A DNA stretch of 64,000 nt from Lytechinus pictus. Lineage: Eukaryota; Echinodermata; Echinoidea; Temnopleuroida; Toxopneustidae. The position numbers and the translations under genes are program-made. How positions within the stretch are numbered: position 1 is the stretch's first letter; every line of letters starts with the position of its first letter. This document shows positions 40,840-54,200 of this stretch, one piece after another. The stretch covers positions 10,219,501 through 10,283,500 of the forward strand of contig NC_087258.1 of NCBI RefSeq assembly GCF_037042905.1, given 5' to 3'. Under the pieces are notes generated by a model. That model was not told the DNA's origin. It saw only the letters and a list, made by a program, of their open reading frames with translations, and did no database searches.

Positions 40840-41880
40840 TAAATGGATATGGAGTAAAGGCTATGCTATAGGTACCCGTGCTTTGTTATACGTATAGACT
40901 ATTAGTTTGGAAGATGATGGGGTCTTACTATTTAATTTTTTATTTAATCACCAGGTGTGGAGTAAAGACTACACTCTATATCCATTTTTTCCCACAGATA
41001 TGAGACGGTGGGGTCGTCAAATTGAAGATCTCCTATTTTTTTAATAACAGCGTCTGGGGTAAAGACTGTGCTCTTATATCCATGCTTTCTTACAGGGTCT
41101 TATTTTTGAAGATTATAACATATTTTTTTTAACGGGTCTGGAGTAAAGACTACGATATGTACCCTTGCTTTATAACGGAGTCTTAGTCTTGGGTTTTAAT
41201 TCTGAAGGTTTTTTAATCAAAGGTCTGGAGAAAAGACAATGCTTTATATCCATCTTTTTCACAGGAATGAGACTGTGGGGTCTTGAAAATTTGTTTAAAT
41301 AAACGGGTCTGGAGAATTGAGAATACGTTATATACACGTTCTTTATAACAGAGTCTTAGTAGTGGAAGATGGCGGGGCTTAAATAGTTTTGAATTTGTTT
41401 AATCACCCGGTCTGGAGCAAAAACTACACTTTAAACCCAGTAACCACCGATAGCTCAGTTGGTAGAGCGGAGGACTGTAGATGATTGATGATTAACCTTA
41501 TGTCGCTGGTTCGAATCCGGCTCGGTGGATGTGGTTTTTTGGCGCAAATATTCACTACTGAATGACACGCGTCGTATAAGCTAAAACAACATAAACACCA
41601 ACAACAACTTATTCGATAGGAATTAGACGGTGAGGTATTAAATTAGATTTTTTTTTTGTTATTGATACAACAAGGTCTAGGGTAAAGACTACATTCTATA
41701 TTCATTTCTACAAGGTCTTGATTTGGTAGACGGTGAGGTGTTGCAGTTTTTTAAAATTATTTTTGAATGGCTATGCTTCTTATGTATGCTTTAGTACAGT
41801 GATTAAATGACCGGGTCTGGAGCATGAAAAGACTACACTCTACATCCATGTTATTCCAAACGATAGTGGGTCTTCAATTT
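40840..41880 (+). repeat. Degenerate tandem array, GTCTGGAGTAAAGAC units
   Basis: About eight diverged units of roughly 110-130 bp, each with GGTCTGGAGTAAAGACTACA, then TATATCCAT, then a GTCTTA or GGGTCTT block. A tRNA gene lies inside. An inverted fragment of the same family is at 25905-26110. Confidence 0.7.
41444..41529 (+). tRNA. tRNA-Tyr (GTA) with a 13-nt intron
   Basis: The acceptor stem CCACCGA pairs fully with TCGGTGG, and the discriminator base is A at 41529. Box A (TAGCTCAGTTGGTAG) and box B (GGTTCGAATCC) are intact. The anticodon loop CTGTAGA is broken after GTAG by the intron ATGATTGATGATT, at the normal tRNA-Tyr position. One pair of the anticodon stem (31-39) is A-A and would be a mismatch. 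A TTTTTT Pol III terminator follows at about 41534. It lies in a tandem repeat, so it may be a repeat-embedded copy, but it looks functional. Confidence 0.85.
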
Positions 41881-41902
41881 AAGGTTGGTGCCCCCCCCCC
41901 CC

Positions 41903-42265
41903 GCCGCCTTTCTGAAAAGCGTTTCATTGCCGATGTCATTGTAGCTTCTCCCTTATGCAGGCATGTTTCTCATTTTTAACAGTAATTTTATGACTGAAAC
42001 ATTTCATGAGAAATAGCCTTTATATGGATAAATGCAGTGATTTGCACATATCCCGGAGGTTTGCACTTTTCCCGTGAAAATTGTTCATTTGCACATATCC
42101 CGTCGTCACGTTTGCACAGATGCCGTTGATACATTTTGACAGATTTGCACATTTCCCGGCGTGGCGTTTGCACAAATTCCGTTGTTTGTACAAATCCCGG
42201 CGAAATTTTGCACATATACCGTTGTTTGCACATATCCCGGCGTTTGCACATATCACGGCTCCACA
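41903..42265 (-). repeat. TGTGCAAA-motif repeat, copy 2 (inverted)
   Basis: Reverse complement of 12371-12735, including the TCTGAAAAGCGTTTC end and the CACGGCTCCACA end. On this strand the units read TTTGCACATATCCCG. Sequence outside both ends differs from copy 1, so this is a mobile or dispersed family with a defined length of about 365 bp. Confidence 0.75.
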
Positions 42266-43444
42266 ATCCCCCTACCCAAAATAGTAGGGGACACAATATC
42301 AAATGTCCCCTTACTAATTGTGGTCTTTTATGATGGAAAGAATTACATTATTCAAAATCGAAATAAAACACGTATTTTGGACGAGATGAGCTTATTTTTT
42401 GGGTGATAACCTTTTTTTTTTTTTTTCTTTGCTTGTCAAATTTCTTTCGGTCGAAATGACCTTACATTTGGGGGGAAACCTTTCTTTCTTTTTTTCTTGC
42501 TTGTCAAATTTTCCAGCCCCTGGTCCGCCCCCCTACCTTCATTTGGGGAGAGATTTCCGCCCTTGCGTATGTAAGATGTGGCAATCACAACACGCCGTAA
42601 CCATGACCCCGTTTTAGCTAAGAAATGAACTACTCTCTGGTACGGTCCGTTCCCCTCAACTTGGTCGATTATGGTTTTATCATTGTAGATTACTGTGTCA
42701 CCAAAACGCAATGTGACCATAAACCATAAAGCTTTACAGTTCGGACACAAATCCATCAGAATATACTTGTACGAGACCCTGCTTAAACCTCTTTTTTTTT
42801 TTTACTATTTATTATTTTCAAGGTAGGGGGTCCTAAAGCTGCGCGGGTCCTATAAAGCTACGCACTACTCCAATATCCCAATGCACATGCAATTTCAATT
42901 GCAAAATGCGCACTTTGTGTATGGAGCTATCACTGCAGTGTGACGAACGATTCCTATTCAGTTTTTTCTACAGAGGCTGCAATAAATCACTAAATACAGA
43001 GAAAACCAGCAACTGTTTGGAATTTTGGAGTTATATTCACTTTGATTTCATATTTTCCTATAAGAATATGAACATTATTTATAAATTTTGGAACAGGAAA
43101 TACTTTTTCTATGCATGATAAATTGAGTGCGTAGATTTAGGACCCCTTCTATATCGGGCGGCGAAATCAAAAGGTGTTCGGAAAACACAGCCGGATTTTC
43201 GTCTTAGTGAGTTTTGTGATATTTTCTTCTAGGTTAAGAATCTTTAGAATATTTAACACAAATTTGTGAAAGATGATTTTTTTAATATTAAAATTGGCAT
43301 AGTCTTTATCGTTTGTAAACAAAGTGCGTAGCTTTAGGTCCCCCTCATCATACAATCATTTTTATGCGATGAAACCTTTCATTGGAGAGTCTTCAAAAAA
43401 AAAGACAAACAATTACTGTAGATAGGTGGACGGAATAAAAATAG
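42266..43444. other. Intergenic DNA, no gene recognised
   Basis: Includes poly-T tracts at 42411 and 42791. A minus-strand ORF of 106 codons at 42436-42756 has mixed composition but no recognisable motif and no splice context, so I do not call it. Confidence 0.35.
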
Positions 43445-43949
43445 TGTTATGTAGTATGTATTTAACTTCCTGTTATCCTTTCAGTCATTCACCTTCACTT
43501 GTTTACAAACTCCCCCAATGTCATCTAAGAATCCTAAACCCCCAATACCATTTAACTCCTAAACCTTGACCATAAAAAGACCAACCCTCAGTGACGTCAG
43601 GTTACTTCATGGAAGAAGTATGACTCACACTTCCAGCCCCAGTCACTCGCACAGAGAATAACCACACCCCTTATACCAGAGAAAGTTTGATAGACAGTTA
43701 CCTGTAGACCAATCAGATCAAGTTTAGATCACTCCCACCTTAAATTGTTACACCCCCAAAACTAATGATATAAATAAGACTTCTTGATTATTGGAGAAGG
43801 GGATACCAACGATAGAATACTAGACCCACACGAATCCTGACTGACTGACTTCAAGACTTAGATGTCCATCCAGTATTAATTTAACTTCACTTCGAATCTT
43901 AATCTTATACTTCTACATTATTTTACATTCATCGTCTTGTAACATTACA
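43445..43949 (+). repeat. 5' LTR of non-autonomous element (505 bp)
   Basis: Begins TGTTATGT and ends ACATTACA, an imperfect terminal inverted pair. Contains a TGACGTCA site (about 43592) and TATAAATAAG at about 43770, a likely TATA box. Confidence 0.8.
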
Positions 43950-43965
43950 TGGCGGAGAACCCGGG
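43950..43965 (+). promoter_or_regulatory. Putative primer binding site
   Basis: TGGCGGAGAACCCGGG starts with the TGG expected for pairing with tRNA CCA and abuts the LTR. I could not name the tRNA. Confidence 0.5.
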
Positions 43966-46335
43966 TCTCTAATTGAGAAACACTTAATTTTTATCATGGA
44001 TATGTGCTTCGAGAAAAGACTGAGAATTGCTCTCATGAAAAGAAAGTTAAGTTAAGATATTATCTATCCTACGAGTGTCAGCACTGGCCCTGTTAGAACC
44101 TGAGCTACATTGGATGACAAAAATCAACGACTACAATTACCGCACTACAGAAACACACAGACGGATGAACAGACGGAAGAGCAGACGGACAATATAGACG
44201 GAGGGACAATAGGACAAGGACATCGATGACAACACAGATGACAATGACACTAACTGGAAACATGACAAGACGCCATCGTCAACGTCAGCGAAGCAGACCA
44301 CCATTGAGACAACAAATTCCCAACTATATATAATGAATGACTTAGACTCTTCCCTGAATATACATGAATAAGAACACTGGAGATTACTTTAATTGTGCTA
44401 TTCATTATACTCTATCTTAATCATTTTTAATATCTTCTTCATCTCTGATCGGTAAGTGAAACCATTTTCTTTATTGTTCCACTGGCATGAGAGAGTGCGA
44501 GAGGCTACATTTAATTTAGTGTCCGTAACATGTATATGTGTATATGTATTTTTAGTGTACACAGTTTCATTAATTTGTTATAATACCACCATCTTTAACC
44601 TTTTAATTTGACCTTTGTATTAACAACATTCCAAAATTTTACAAACACTGTCTCTAGCCAGATTATAAAAATTTACCATGATGAAAATTAAACCACCTTT
44701 TTGACTTGAGACGAAGTCATTGACATTGACAATTCCAAAGAATACCGAGCTAGATAAGGATTAACCAAGTTAATGTAATATGTGATATTTCATTATTTCT
44801 CAAACAACATTTGGATGTGATGTAATCAAGGGAGATGATATTACGAAGCGAGAATGTTTTATGTTTCAATCAAAATCATGATGGTGTTGTAGTTGGTTAA
44901 CATTAACATGTAAAGCAAAGAATTTTCCAGTGATGAATGATACTGGACTACACATAGGCCAGATGTGTCAAGAAATACGATTTTATTTTGGTTTTTATTA
45001 TTTTCTTTTAGTATTTCGCCGCTTTGTGTATAGCATGAGTTCAAATCAAGTTTGAATGTACTTGAAAATAACCATTAAAATATTATCGGAGCAAATTAGG
45101 AGTGAAACTCATATAGAAGATTTGGTGCGTAATCCTATGACATAAATATACTTCGGAAATAGAAGTGAAAATAGAAGCACATTTCCCTATGATGAGGACG
45201 CCCACCGCTCACAAATTGATTGATTTATATAATATTGTTGTGGAATGTATAGAAACTACTTTGGTAACATCACTATTGTCTGAAATCTTGCAAGTGTGAA
45301 CAGACCCTTAGAGAAACTAATCCTCAACACAAGGCAAGCTTTACCCCAATCCACCTGTTTTATTACAATATCCAGACTAGTTGACAGGTACAATGACATT
45401 AATGACATAAATGACCATTACTGAGAATTGCCCTGTGACCTCTAAGTCCCATCGAGACCATTAAAGTTTACTGTGACCTACTGACCAACTTATCAGAGAG
45501 AGATATTTCAGACAATTGTATTTGATGTAAATAAGTGATTGTTTAATGTTTTGCTAAATGTGTGATGTGTATGTGATTGAATTAGAACTTAGTAGTAATT
45601 GTTGACAATGTGTTTAATTAAGTTTAGGATAGTATACATTTTATTGAACAAATATTTATCATCGCAAGGTTGATTACCAAGATAAGTTTGAATTTATACT
45701 TGTCATAATGATGATATCTATCAAGTTTGAAAGTACTTGTTTATTTAGTTCTTTATGACATGAATAAGGAAATATATTCTCCAACAGGATAGGAGTGATA
45801 GTAATAATTGAAATCTATGTTGATTGCTTCATTTGAAGTACATATAGGCCTTCCTAACATAGAGAAACTGTCATTTCTAGAGCGCACCTGTTTAACTTTC
45901 CGCTAATTATCATGTTGATCAGATGCTAAGATTTATATAGCATACATAATTTTCTTGTTATTACTGTTATTACTTGAACTAGTTAAGTTTTTAAGTGATT
46001 TCAAAGTGCATAAGTCTCAACGAGTTAACGTATATAGTGTCATTATTGGTTAATTAGTTGATTAATTCTCTTGTGTGTTACTTTATTTCAATATATTTAG
46101 TGAATGTGTTCGATGTGTTAGTTATATCTATTAGTTGAAATTAGTTAAGATGTAGAATAACTTTAATCCTTTTAAGGTAAATAATGAGTATGAGAGCGAG
46201 AGTGAAAGTACAGTGGACAATCGAGATACACTATTCTGGTTTCACTCAATTTTCAAAATGAACTTTTGTAATCTATTTGTATACAATTTTTTTTCCCAAA
46301 TGAGGAGAGGAGCCTCATTTTCCAAAGAAAGGGGA

Positions 46336-46828
46336 TGTTATGTAGTATGTATTTAACTTCCTGTTATCCTTTCAGTCATTCACCTTCACTTGTTTACAAA
46401 CTCCCCCAATGTCATCTAAGAATCCTAAACCCCCAATACCATTTAACTCCTAAACCTTGACCATAAAAAGACCAACCCTCAGTGACGTCAGGTTACTTCA
46501 TGGAAGAAGTATGACTCACACTTCCAGCCCCAGTCACTCGCACAGAGAATAACCACACCCCTTATACCAGAGAAAGTTTGATAGACAGTTACCTGTAGAC
46601 CAATCAGATCAAGTTTAGATCACTCCCACCTTAAATTGTTACACCCCCAAAACTAATGATATAAATAAGACTTCTTGATTATTGGAGAAGGGGATACCAA
46701 CGATAGAATACTAGACCCACACGAATCCTGACTGACTGACTTCAAGACTTAGATGTCCATCCAGTATTAATTTAACTTCACTTCGAATCTTAACCTTATA
46801 CTTCGAAATTATTTTATATTCATCGTCT
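46336..46828 (+). repeat. 3' LTR of non-autonomous element (truncated end)
   Basis: Matches the 5' LTR with a handful of differences clustered near its end (for example TTAACCTTATACTTCGAAA for TTAATCTTATACTTCTACA). The match stops after CATCGTCT. Confidence 0.8.
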
Positions 46829-48004
46829 CCTGATATACTCTGAATCTTCATGTACTTCGAACTGTAGCTGAATATTGATGATTAAATACTTTGTGATTTG
46901 AACTGCATACCTTTCGCCAAAGTTTCCTTATTACGCTTCCCTTCAATAATCACCGATCCGATCCCAACACGACAATAGGTCCATGTGGTGAGCTGAGGAT
47001 CCAATGTAAGAATTACGCTGACGTCATTTTCTGAGCCTCCTCTCATCTCACCTACGGTACCCATGCACCGGGGGGGGGGGGCGTTTCATCAAGCAATAAT
47101 TAGACGGTGGTTTTCAAAAACTTTTCACCGACTAATTTTGATTTTCACCGAAAATTTTGCTATCACCGACTAAAAACATGAAGCGATCTTTGGCCTATTA
47201 TGATGTCACAACTTTTTAGTCACATGATCGTGCACTGCATAATTGTGTGCGCGTTGCCAAGCTACACGTGAGATCGTGGCATGCGCCCAATTAATACTAA
47301 AATTGAACACAAAAAAGGCGCGAAAACTATGCTGTTGTTATTTGGGCCGAATACTAGAAAATGTGACCAAATATGAAAGGACAATCGATTATTTGGAGGA
47401 TTATTAATTCATCGATTAACGTTTTACACATGTCTGCTATGTTCACATCTTCTAGAGATCACTGTGCGTCCGGACTTGTGTAATAGACTCCTTATTTGAA
47501 AACCCAGATGACATGTGGTCAGAGATGTGTGCTTCTTGTCTACGTTGAAGGTAAAGACGTTGATTAAGAATGTTAATGGGTGATTTCAAGTTTAGTGTTG
47601 ACCTTTCGATATTAATGTTAGGTCAAATTTTACACGACTATAACACCAAACATAATAAGATGGTCCTGAAAAGTCTTTCACTTGTTGTTGAGATGTCAAT
47701 AATGTGTGATCTGGCTCAGTTTTACAAACTCAGAATAGGTTTTGGAGCTAAGGGAAGCAATCCAATTACCGGACTGAAATAACCCACTGTGTGGTCTATG
47801 GGTGGGGGGGGGGGGGGAAGGACGTTCCATTATTTAAAGAAAGAGGGTCCATATCATTAATTAAAAAAATAGACGTCTAGATCTATATCCTATTTCAAAA
47901 TGAGGTGTTCTTTTTGTGAAGTGTTGAAATGAATTTATTCCCTTTTTGCACCTTTTGATTAAACTCATCATTAATTCTTAGGATTTTTTCTCATGATGTT
48001 CTAG
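46829..48004. other. Upstream or intronic DNA of gene 2, no feature recognised
   Basis: Contains G-tracts at 47070 and 47804. I searched for a signal-peptide exon for gene 2 and saw no convincing one. The 70-codon ORF at 47570-47782 has no splice context or motif. Confidence 0.35.
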
Positions 48005-48208
48005 CTTTGTTCCTGACCACCACCATAGCCTATTATTCACAATGGAATGAGTGGAGTCAATGGTCTCCTTGTAATGCATTCTGTGGTATCGGTAACCGGT
48101 TGCGACGTCGGCAATGTGTCGATGTTTCAGGCAGAGCTTCAAATGGGTGTGGAGATGAAGATGGTGAAGTGGAGACCGCCGACTGTTTAGTTCGAAGATG
48201 TCCTCAAG
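48005..48208 (+). CDS. Gene 2 exon: TSP1 repeat 1
   Basis: Acceptor GATGTTCTAG ends at 48004, donor GTATGG at 48209, 68 codons, phase 1-1. The core is WNEWSQWSPCNAFCGIG, then RLRRRQC, NGCGDEDGEVETADC and VRRC. Phe replaces the Ser/Thr before the second Cys, so the O-fucose site is lost. Confidence 0.88.
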
Positions 48209-51200
48209 GTATGGTAAGACTACCACATATCGACCACCTCTTTTGAAACCGACCACCTTGCGCGCGTTAAAATGATTGCGTATTACAAACGATACGCGCG
48301 GGAGAGTAGGCGCAGTGTCCAAAGAAACGGTATGAATCGATTTTACGAGAAAAAAAAGAAGCCACAAAAAGTAAAAATTTTGTAGAATTAATCAAAATTG
48401 TATTGACCAAACCCAAACCCCGCTGAAAAACCAAGAAATCCGATAGGAAACGGCTTTAGAACAAATACCCGTCGTCAATCGTCGAATCATGTGCCGGAGC
48501 ATGCAGTGGAAGTAGTGTGACGATCATTTAGCATGTTGACATCACAGAACTGATTTGGAAGAGTAAAAATATTTCGCCACCGCGACAAGAATCGGCCGTA
48601 AACTTAGTGTATCGCGGGTGGTCGGTTTCAAAAGACGGGTGCAAATGAGCAAGTGTAAAATCGTCGTATTCGTTGTACGTCGATATATATGCTGATTGAA
48701 TCGGAGTCGCCGAGCGAAACATGGGATTCTGATCTGCTCAATTTTCTGCACAAATGAGACGAAAAGTGGGTAAAATTGATGAATATTTTCGCAGATACGA
48801 TGCTTAGAAGATTAGGTGGTCGATAAGGGGTACTTCCAACCATACTCTTTCTTGTCCTAATATTTTAAGGGGGTTAGGATGGGGGGGGGGGTGCACTCCA
48901 ACTTAATTGACATTAAAACTGTTTTTGAGAGAGATTAAATACATTGTAAATGTATTGATTTTTATTTTCAATATAATTTTCATTGACTTTCTTTCTGGCC
49001 AATTTTCTATTAAAAAAACCCCGAAAGATCGGAAACCTAAATAAAGGATCTCTATTCTAATACTAATGTATTGTAAATTGCATTGTTTTTATTACTTGTC
49101 ATGGTCATTTTCTCATTTTTCAGGTCAATTCAGCTTCCAATCAATTACGCCAGATACCCTCCCTGATTTACAATTATTATTTTGGTCCGCCAGCTAATAT
49201 TGGCGCCAACATCATGTAGGATGGGGGGTCGGGTGTCCGGACACGTTATCTTTTTGAAGCCTTCTTTTTTGTCTTTGGATTACACTAAAAATATGAATTC
49301 AATACTTGTAATCATCTTCTGTTTTGTTCTTTATAATATTTCCTAACGTTTTGTACTAAAAATTGATGAAACTTCGCTTGTAATTTTTTCCAAATGACTT
49401 TCTAAAATTGATCGTCCGGACACACAACAACTGGGTATACTATCACTTTTATGATTGTCATTAATATAATTACCATGATTGGCATCATCATCATCATTAT
49501 GATTACAATTTTCCTCATCATTATTGTTACCGTGATCACTTTATATAATTGACTGGCTGTATACCCAGTTGTGTTCAGTTTGTGTTTCCGGACAATCAAT
49601 TTTAAACAGCCATTTGAAAAAAGTTATTTAAGCAAAACCTCATGAATTTGTTAGTACAAAATGTTGGGCAATATATTATAGAGAACAAGGGTGAAGAAGA
49701 TTACAAGTATTGAATTCATATTTTTGTGCAATTCAAAGACAAAAAAGAAGGCTTCAAAATTTCCGGACACCCCACCTCTCCCCGCCCCATCTTATTATAT
49801 AGCTACCACATAATTCCAAAAATGGTCTCATATTGCCCGAGTCTTGACGAGGGCAATTTGCGTCTAGTGAGGAAAACACACGCATGTATGTTGACTTCTC
49901 CCGTAGATTAACGGCAATTAATATTATTTGTGTCCAGTTAATTTTTTCCCCAAAATTCCGCATAGAAGTAATAATTATTAACCTTTCTTCCTTTTGTTAT
50001 TATTTTTGTATAGCCGTTCCATCCATCCCCGCGTGGGAGCCATGGTACCAGTGGAGCGCTTGTGATAAAACATGTGGCCGTGGGAATAAACACTCAAGTC
50101 GTATGTGCCTATGGGGTAATACTATATCATATATTATAGCAATGTTGGCAATCTTATGGTATCACTGTCAAGGTCAGTCAACATAATAATAGTGTTGACT
50201 GGCCTTTGAGGGAGATATCACATGCATTTCCTAAATTAGTCTCATCTTCGAGATTGGCTGCAGAGCCCTTTGAAGGTTTCAGGAGAAGAAAAAGAAGGAT
50301 ATTACCCCGTATTGAGGGTCTAATATAGGCCTATATACTGTATGTCTGGTATCTTCACAATGTCCCATGGCAGGTAGTGGTATGCTTTCAGTTCGACGTG
50401 GCTTCAGGGTGTACCATTCAAGCTATGAAGAGAGAAAAAATAGGCCTTTCGTAGACGTCATTAGCGGACAGTTTCCAATATTTCAGTTCGTAGTAGTCAA
50501 TATAATGATATCTGAAAACCAACGGTATGCCACAGGTTTCTATCCATTCATAACTTCAGGGCCCCGTCTTACAAAGAGTTACGATTGATCCAATCAATCG
50601 TAACTCTATGGAAATCCATCAGTGTCATAATTTGCCAAATGTCCTTTGTAAACAAATGAAAGCACACCAAATTGTCAAGAAATCAATGACTTTATGGATA
50701 TACATTCATATCTAGAACAAACATGCATTGCATATGTTGACTTTGCTGGCTTTCCATAGTTGCGATTGATCGGATCAATCGCAACTCTTTGTAAGACGGG
50801 CCCAAGATGTACACCATGGTTAAGTTTAGCCGGAGTGCAGAATATAAATTATTATAGGCCACTCGATTGGTGAAAATTATTAACGAAAAGATGCTTATTA
50901 CTATGCTACACCACTAATGTAAAAGTCATTGTCCAGCACTTGTGATCTCATGTCTCATCTATACCTTAATCATTGTCTTCATTAAAAATGGCAGAGACTC
51001 ATCTAGGTACGGCAATTACATCTGGATGCCCCGGTAAAGGTGAAAGGATGTTAACGTGTGAGGGTGAACCATGTCCAACACAAGGCCGTAAGTATTGAAT
51101 TGATGTTGAATGTATCAGCGTATTTACGTGTACCATCCACTTCGCACACGCTTTCTGCAACGTTCAGAATCTATTGGAAATACCCGTCAAATCACAATGG

Positions 51201-54200
51201 ACAGATTAGAGGTCATTGTCGAAAGTTGGTGGACCGCGAGAGCACTTCGTCTTAAGAGTCGGACCGGACAAAAAAATTGCATATGATGTCTGTCCAGAGT
51301 CCAGGGGACGCTGCTGTTTCGATTCACCGATTTTCGACAAAGGCTGCTTTGTCATGAAGGGCCTTTGACAAAAGATTCTCTGCGTTAAAGAAGGCGTCTG
51401 CAAAGTGATAGCTAAAATGCCGTATCATGTGGGTAATATCGCCGTTTAGTCCAAAGCAATCTTCTCTAATATTCGATTGGATCGTTTGTCAAATATGGTC
51501 TATTGACCGTACTTTCCACTCACCGTTTCGTCCAATAACTGTTTAGGTCAAAAACTTTTCGTCGAAATCCTATTGGTATGGTACCCGGAACGGGAACGAT
51601 TACAGACTAAATGGTAATTGGAAGAACTACTCATTGGCCAAACAATATTGACGATATGGGCATTGGACCAGATGGCAATCGGCAATTAACCACGATTGCA
51701 AAACCTCATAAAATATTCATGAAAGGTTAACAAGAATATCGGAGCGACCCCCATCAATCTCCGTCCCTAAAACCTCAATCATCTCTTTCCTGTAATTTGA
51801 GATCAGTTTCCAATAATTTCAATTTTAACTAATAAAACAAATCAGGTAATTTGATAATTTTCTGGAATATTTATGAGCAAAATGAAAATGTGAACGAGAC
51901 GTCTTTGAGCAATGTCCTATAAACATCAGCTCTTGATTACCTCAGCCTATAGTTTTTCTTTGGTTTCTCTTCTGTTTTCTATGATTATGCTGGGGAATAG
52001 TTCATGATGCAATAGTATTCAAATAATAGGCCGACAGAAGGTTACGATGTCCCGTGACTAAATATTCCCTAATGAATTCACCCTGGCCATCGACCTGTGA
52101 AAAAAACCTAATATAATACCCCATTGCAACTCTAACCCTACATCTTAGACGAAATTAAGCCCGGAGCAATTATTCTCGCAGGAGCAAATGTCGTGTCACC
52201 TAAACAGGTGCATTTTTTACATTTTTATTATGAAACTGTGTGAGCTCATTCTGGACTGCAACTTCCACACCCAAAGAAACCTTTTGCACCTTTAAAGGTG
52301 CATTTACCTTTATTTTGCACCTGTTTATGGTGCACAGTTGCATCCATTAGGTAGGATACGAAATTCCATCATATTTGCCTTCATATTTTGAACTCAAAAT
52401 ATGAATGCACCACGAAAGGCGCGAAATTGCATCTTTAAGGATACAAAACGGGCTAAAAAGGGGCACTTTTAACACCCTTTTCACCTATTGTGCACGATTA
52501 CACCCCTCTCTTTGTGACCTAGTGTTGCATTCAGGCATTTAGGGTGCACACTTACATTTTCACTTCCATATGCGTATAATGTATTATTCTTCCGATAGCT
52601 CCCCAGATAGAAGGCTTCATGGACTGGCAAGATTGGAAAGAGTGGTCGCACTGCCCTGGCAAATGCAGCCAGAGGCTCCGCTACCGCGATTGCAACGAGT
52701 ATGGACAGCGGATGGCCGTGGGTTGCCGTGGTAAACACGTGGAAATTCAGAATTGCGGGATACCCAGCTGTCCAAAGATGAAAAAAGAGGCCGAAACATC
52801 TAGGACTAAAGAGATAGGTATGTAGGCAATATTGTTCTGCATGTACTTTCGTTCTGTATTTATGCATCCGAAGTCAGGTTTAACGAAGTCAGGTTAGACC
52901 GTGGTCTAACTCTGTGCTAATATTACGGGAAGCCAAAAGTGTCAAAAATTTTATCAAGTTGTATGTTTCTTATGGTTACTGCTTTCCTGCTTCTTCAGTG
53001 GTGAAGAAAAGCATCTATCCTGGATAATTATGAATGATTTCAGAGCCAAATGAGCTGAAATATGATATCTTACTGTTTTAGTTAGACTTGATTACTCGAA
53101 GACGAAGGGAGCCGTCCTTACCACTTTAATTCATCCATATTCTACACCTAGCGAATTTTTAAAATTGTATCCCATTGGAACAAAACCAAGTTGTTAATTT
53201 CAGATTGATGGATCTGAGGAGAGGGTGACGTTCTTATAACGTCATAATGATATTTAGTCGTTTAAGGGCGGTCCCCGCACAGCGAAGATCAGGGGCCCGT
53301 TTCATAAAGGACTTGCAACTGTTGTAACCTTGCCATAATGACAACTACCATGGTAACAGGGCTCAACAGCCAATCATAATCAAGGTTACCATGGTAGTGG
53401 CCATAATGGCAAAGTAACTACAGTTGCAAGTCCTTTATGAAACGAGCCCCTAGTTTGCATTTTTAAAATAATTTAAGCCTACTCCATAAACATGGGCTAC
53501 ATTCAGTCTTAAGTATTTCGTTTAGTTTGTCAGAATATGATTGCTGGTTGTTCTGGATAAGCAAGCGAGGCACAGGAGAAACGTTGACTTCGATTAGGGT
53601 GATGATACAATCCTTATCCTTTCAAAGGGCGCTTGCGAAAAAGGTTGGTGTTATTTTTCATTCCGAAATACAGACGATATATTTTGGAGCCAGTGGGATC
53701 CATGGACGCCATGCGGCAGAACATGCGGAGGGGGAAAGATGTATCGAAAACGCGTATGTCACAAAATGAGGCCTCCCCATGCCATGGTTGCCTATCATGA
53801 TTGTGGAGCTCACGATGTGGAAGATCGAAAATGCAACACCCAGTTATGCCCAGGTCAAAAACGTAAGTCATATTGATTGAGGCATTAGACCTCATTACGT
53901 CAGCGTTGGTTTTTCAAAGTATCGTTTTATCGGCCTGAATTTGCCCAACCAGTGTGGCGCTTCATCCGGAGCTTTTATCCCCAAAATCACCATTGTAACA
54001 GCCAATCAAAATCAAGGGAATTTGACAACCAAGTCAGACAAAAATGTTGAAGAAACAGTTTCCTGGGGCCCATTATGGCCGCCGCACACCTTACGATTGT
54101 TCTGCGACCAGATTTTTTAATTAAATGTAGTAGAATTTGTATGCTAATTAATATTTAGACATAGAATGTCTTAGTGTGTAATGTTCTAAATCATCATACG

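Larger units (their letters stand above)
43445..46828 (+). mobile_element. Non-autonomous LTR retrotransposon
   Basis: LTRs at 43445-43949 and 46336-46828 are nearly identical. A PBS-like TGGCGGAGAACCCGGG directly follows the 5' LTR, and a purine tract AAAGAAAGGGGA directly precedes the 3' LTR. The 2.4-kb interior has no gag or pol ORF, so mobilisation would need proteins from another element. The 3' LTR lacks the last 12 or so bases (TGTAACATTACA) present in the 5' LTR, so its end has been deleted or replaced. Confidence 0.85.

Noticed and set aside
42436-42756. 106-codon minus-strand ORF
   Set aside because: Mixed composition without recognisable motif. It covers low-complexity poly-T/Lys sequence at one end and lacks splice or promoter support.
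46829-48004. Signal-peptide exon for gene 2
   Set aside because: Searched for Met followed by a hydrophobic run and a phase-1 donor. No candidate had all three, so none is reported.
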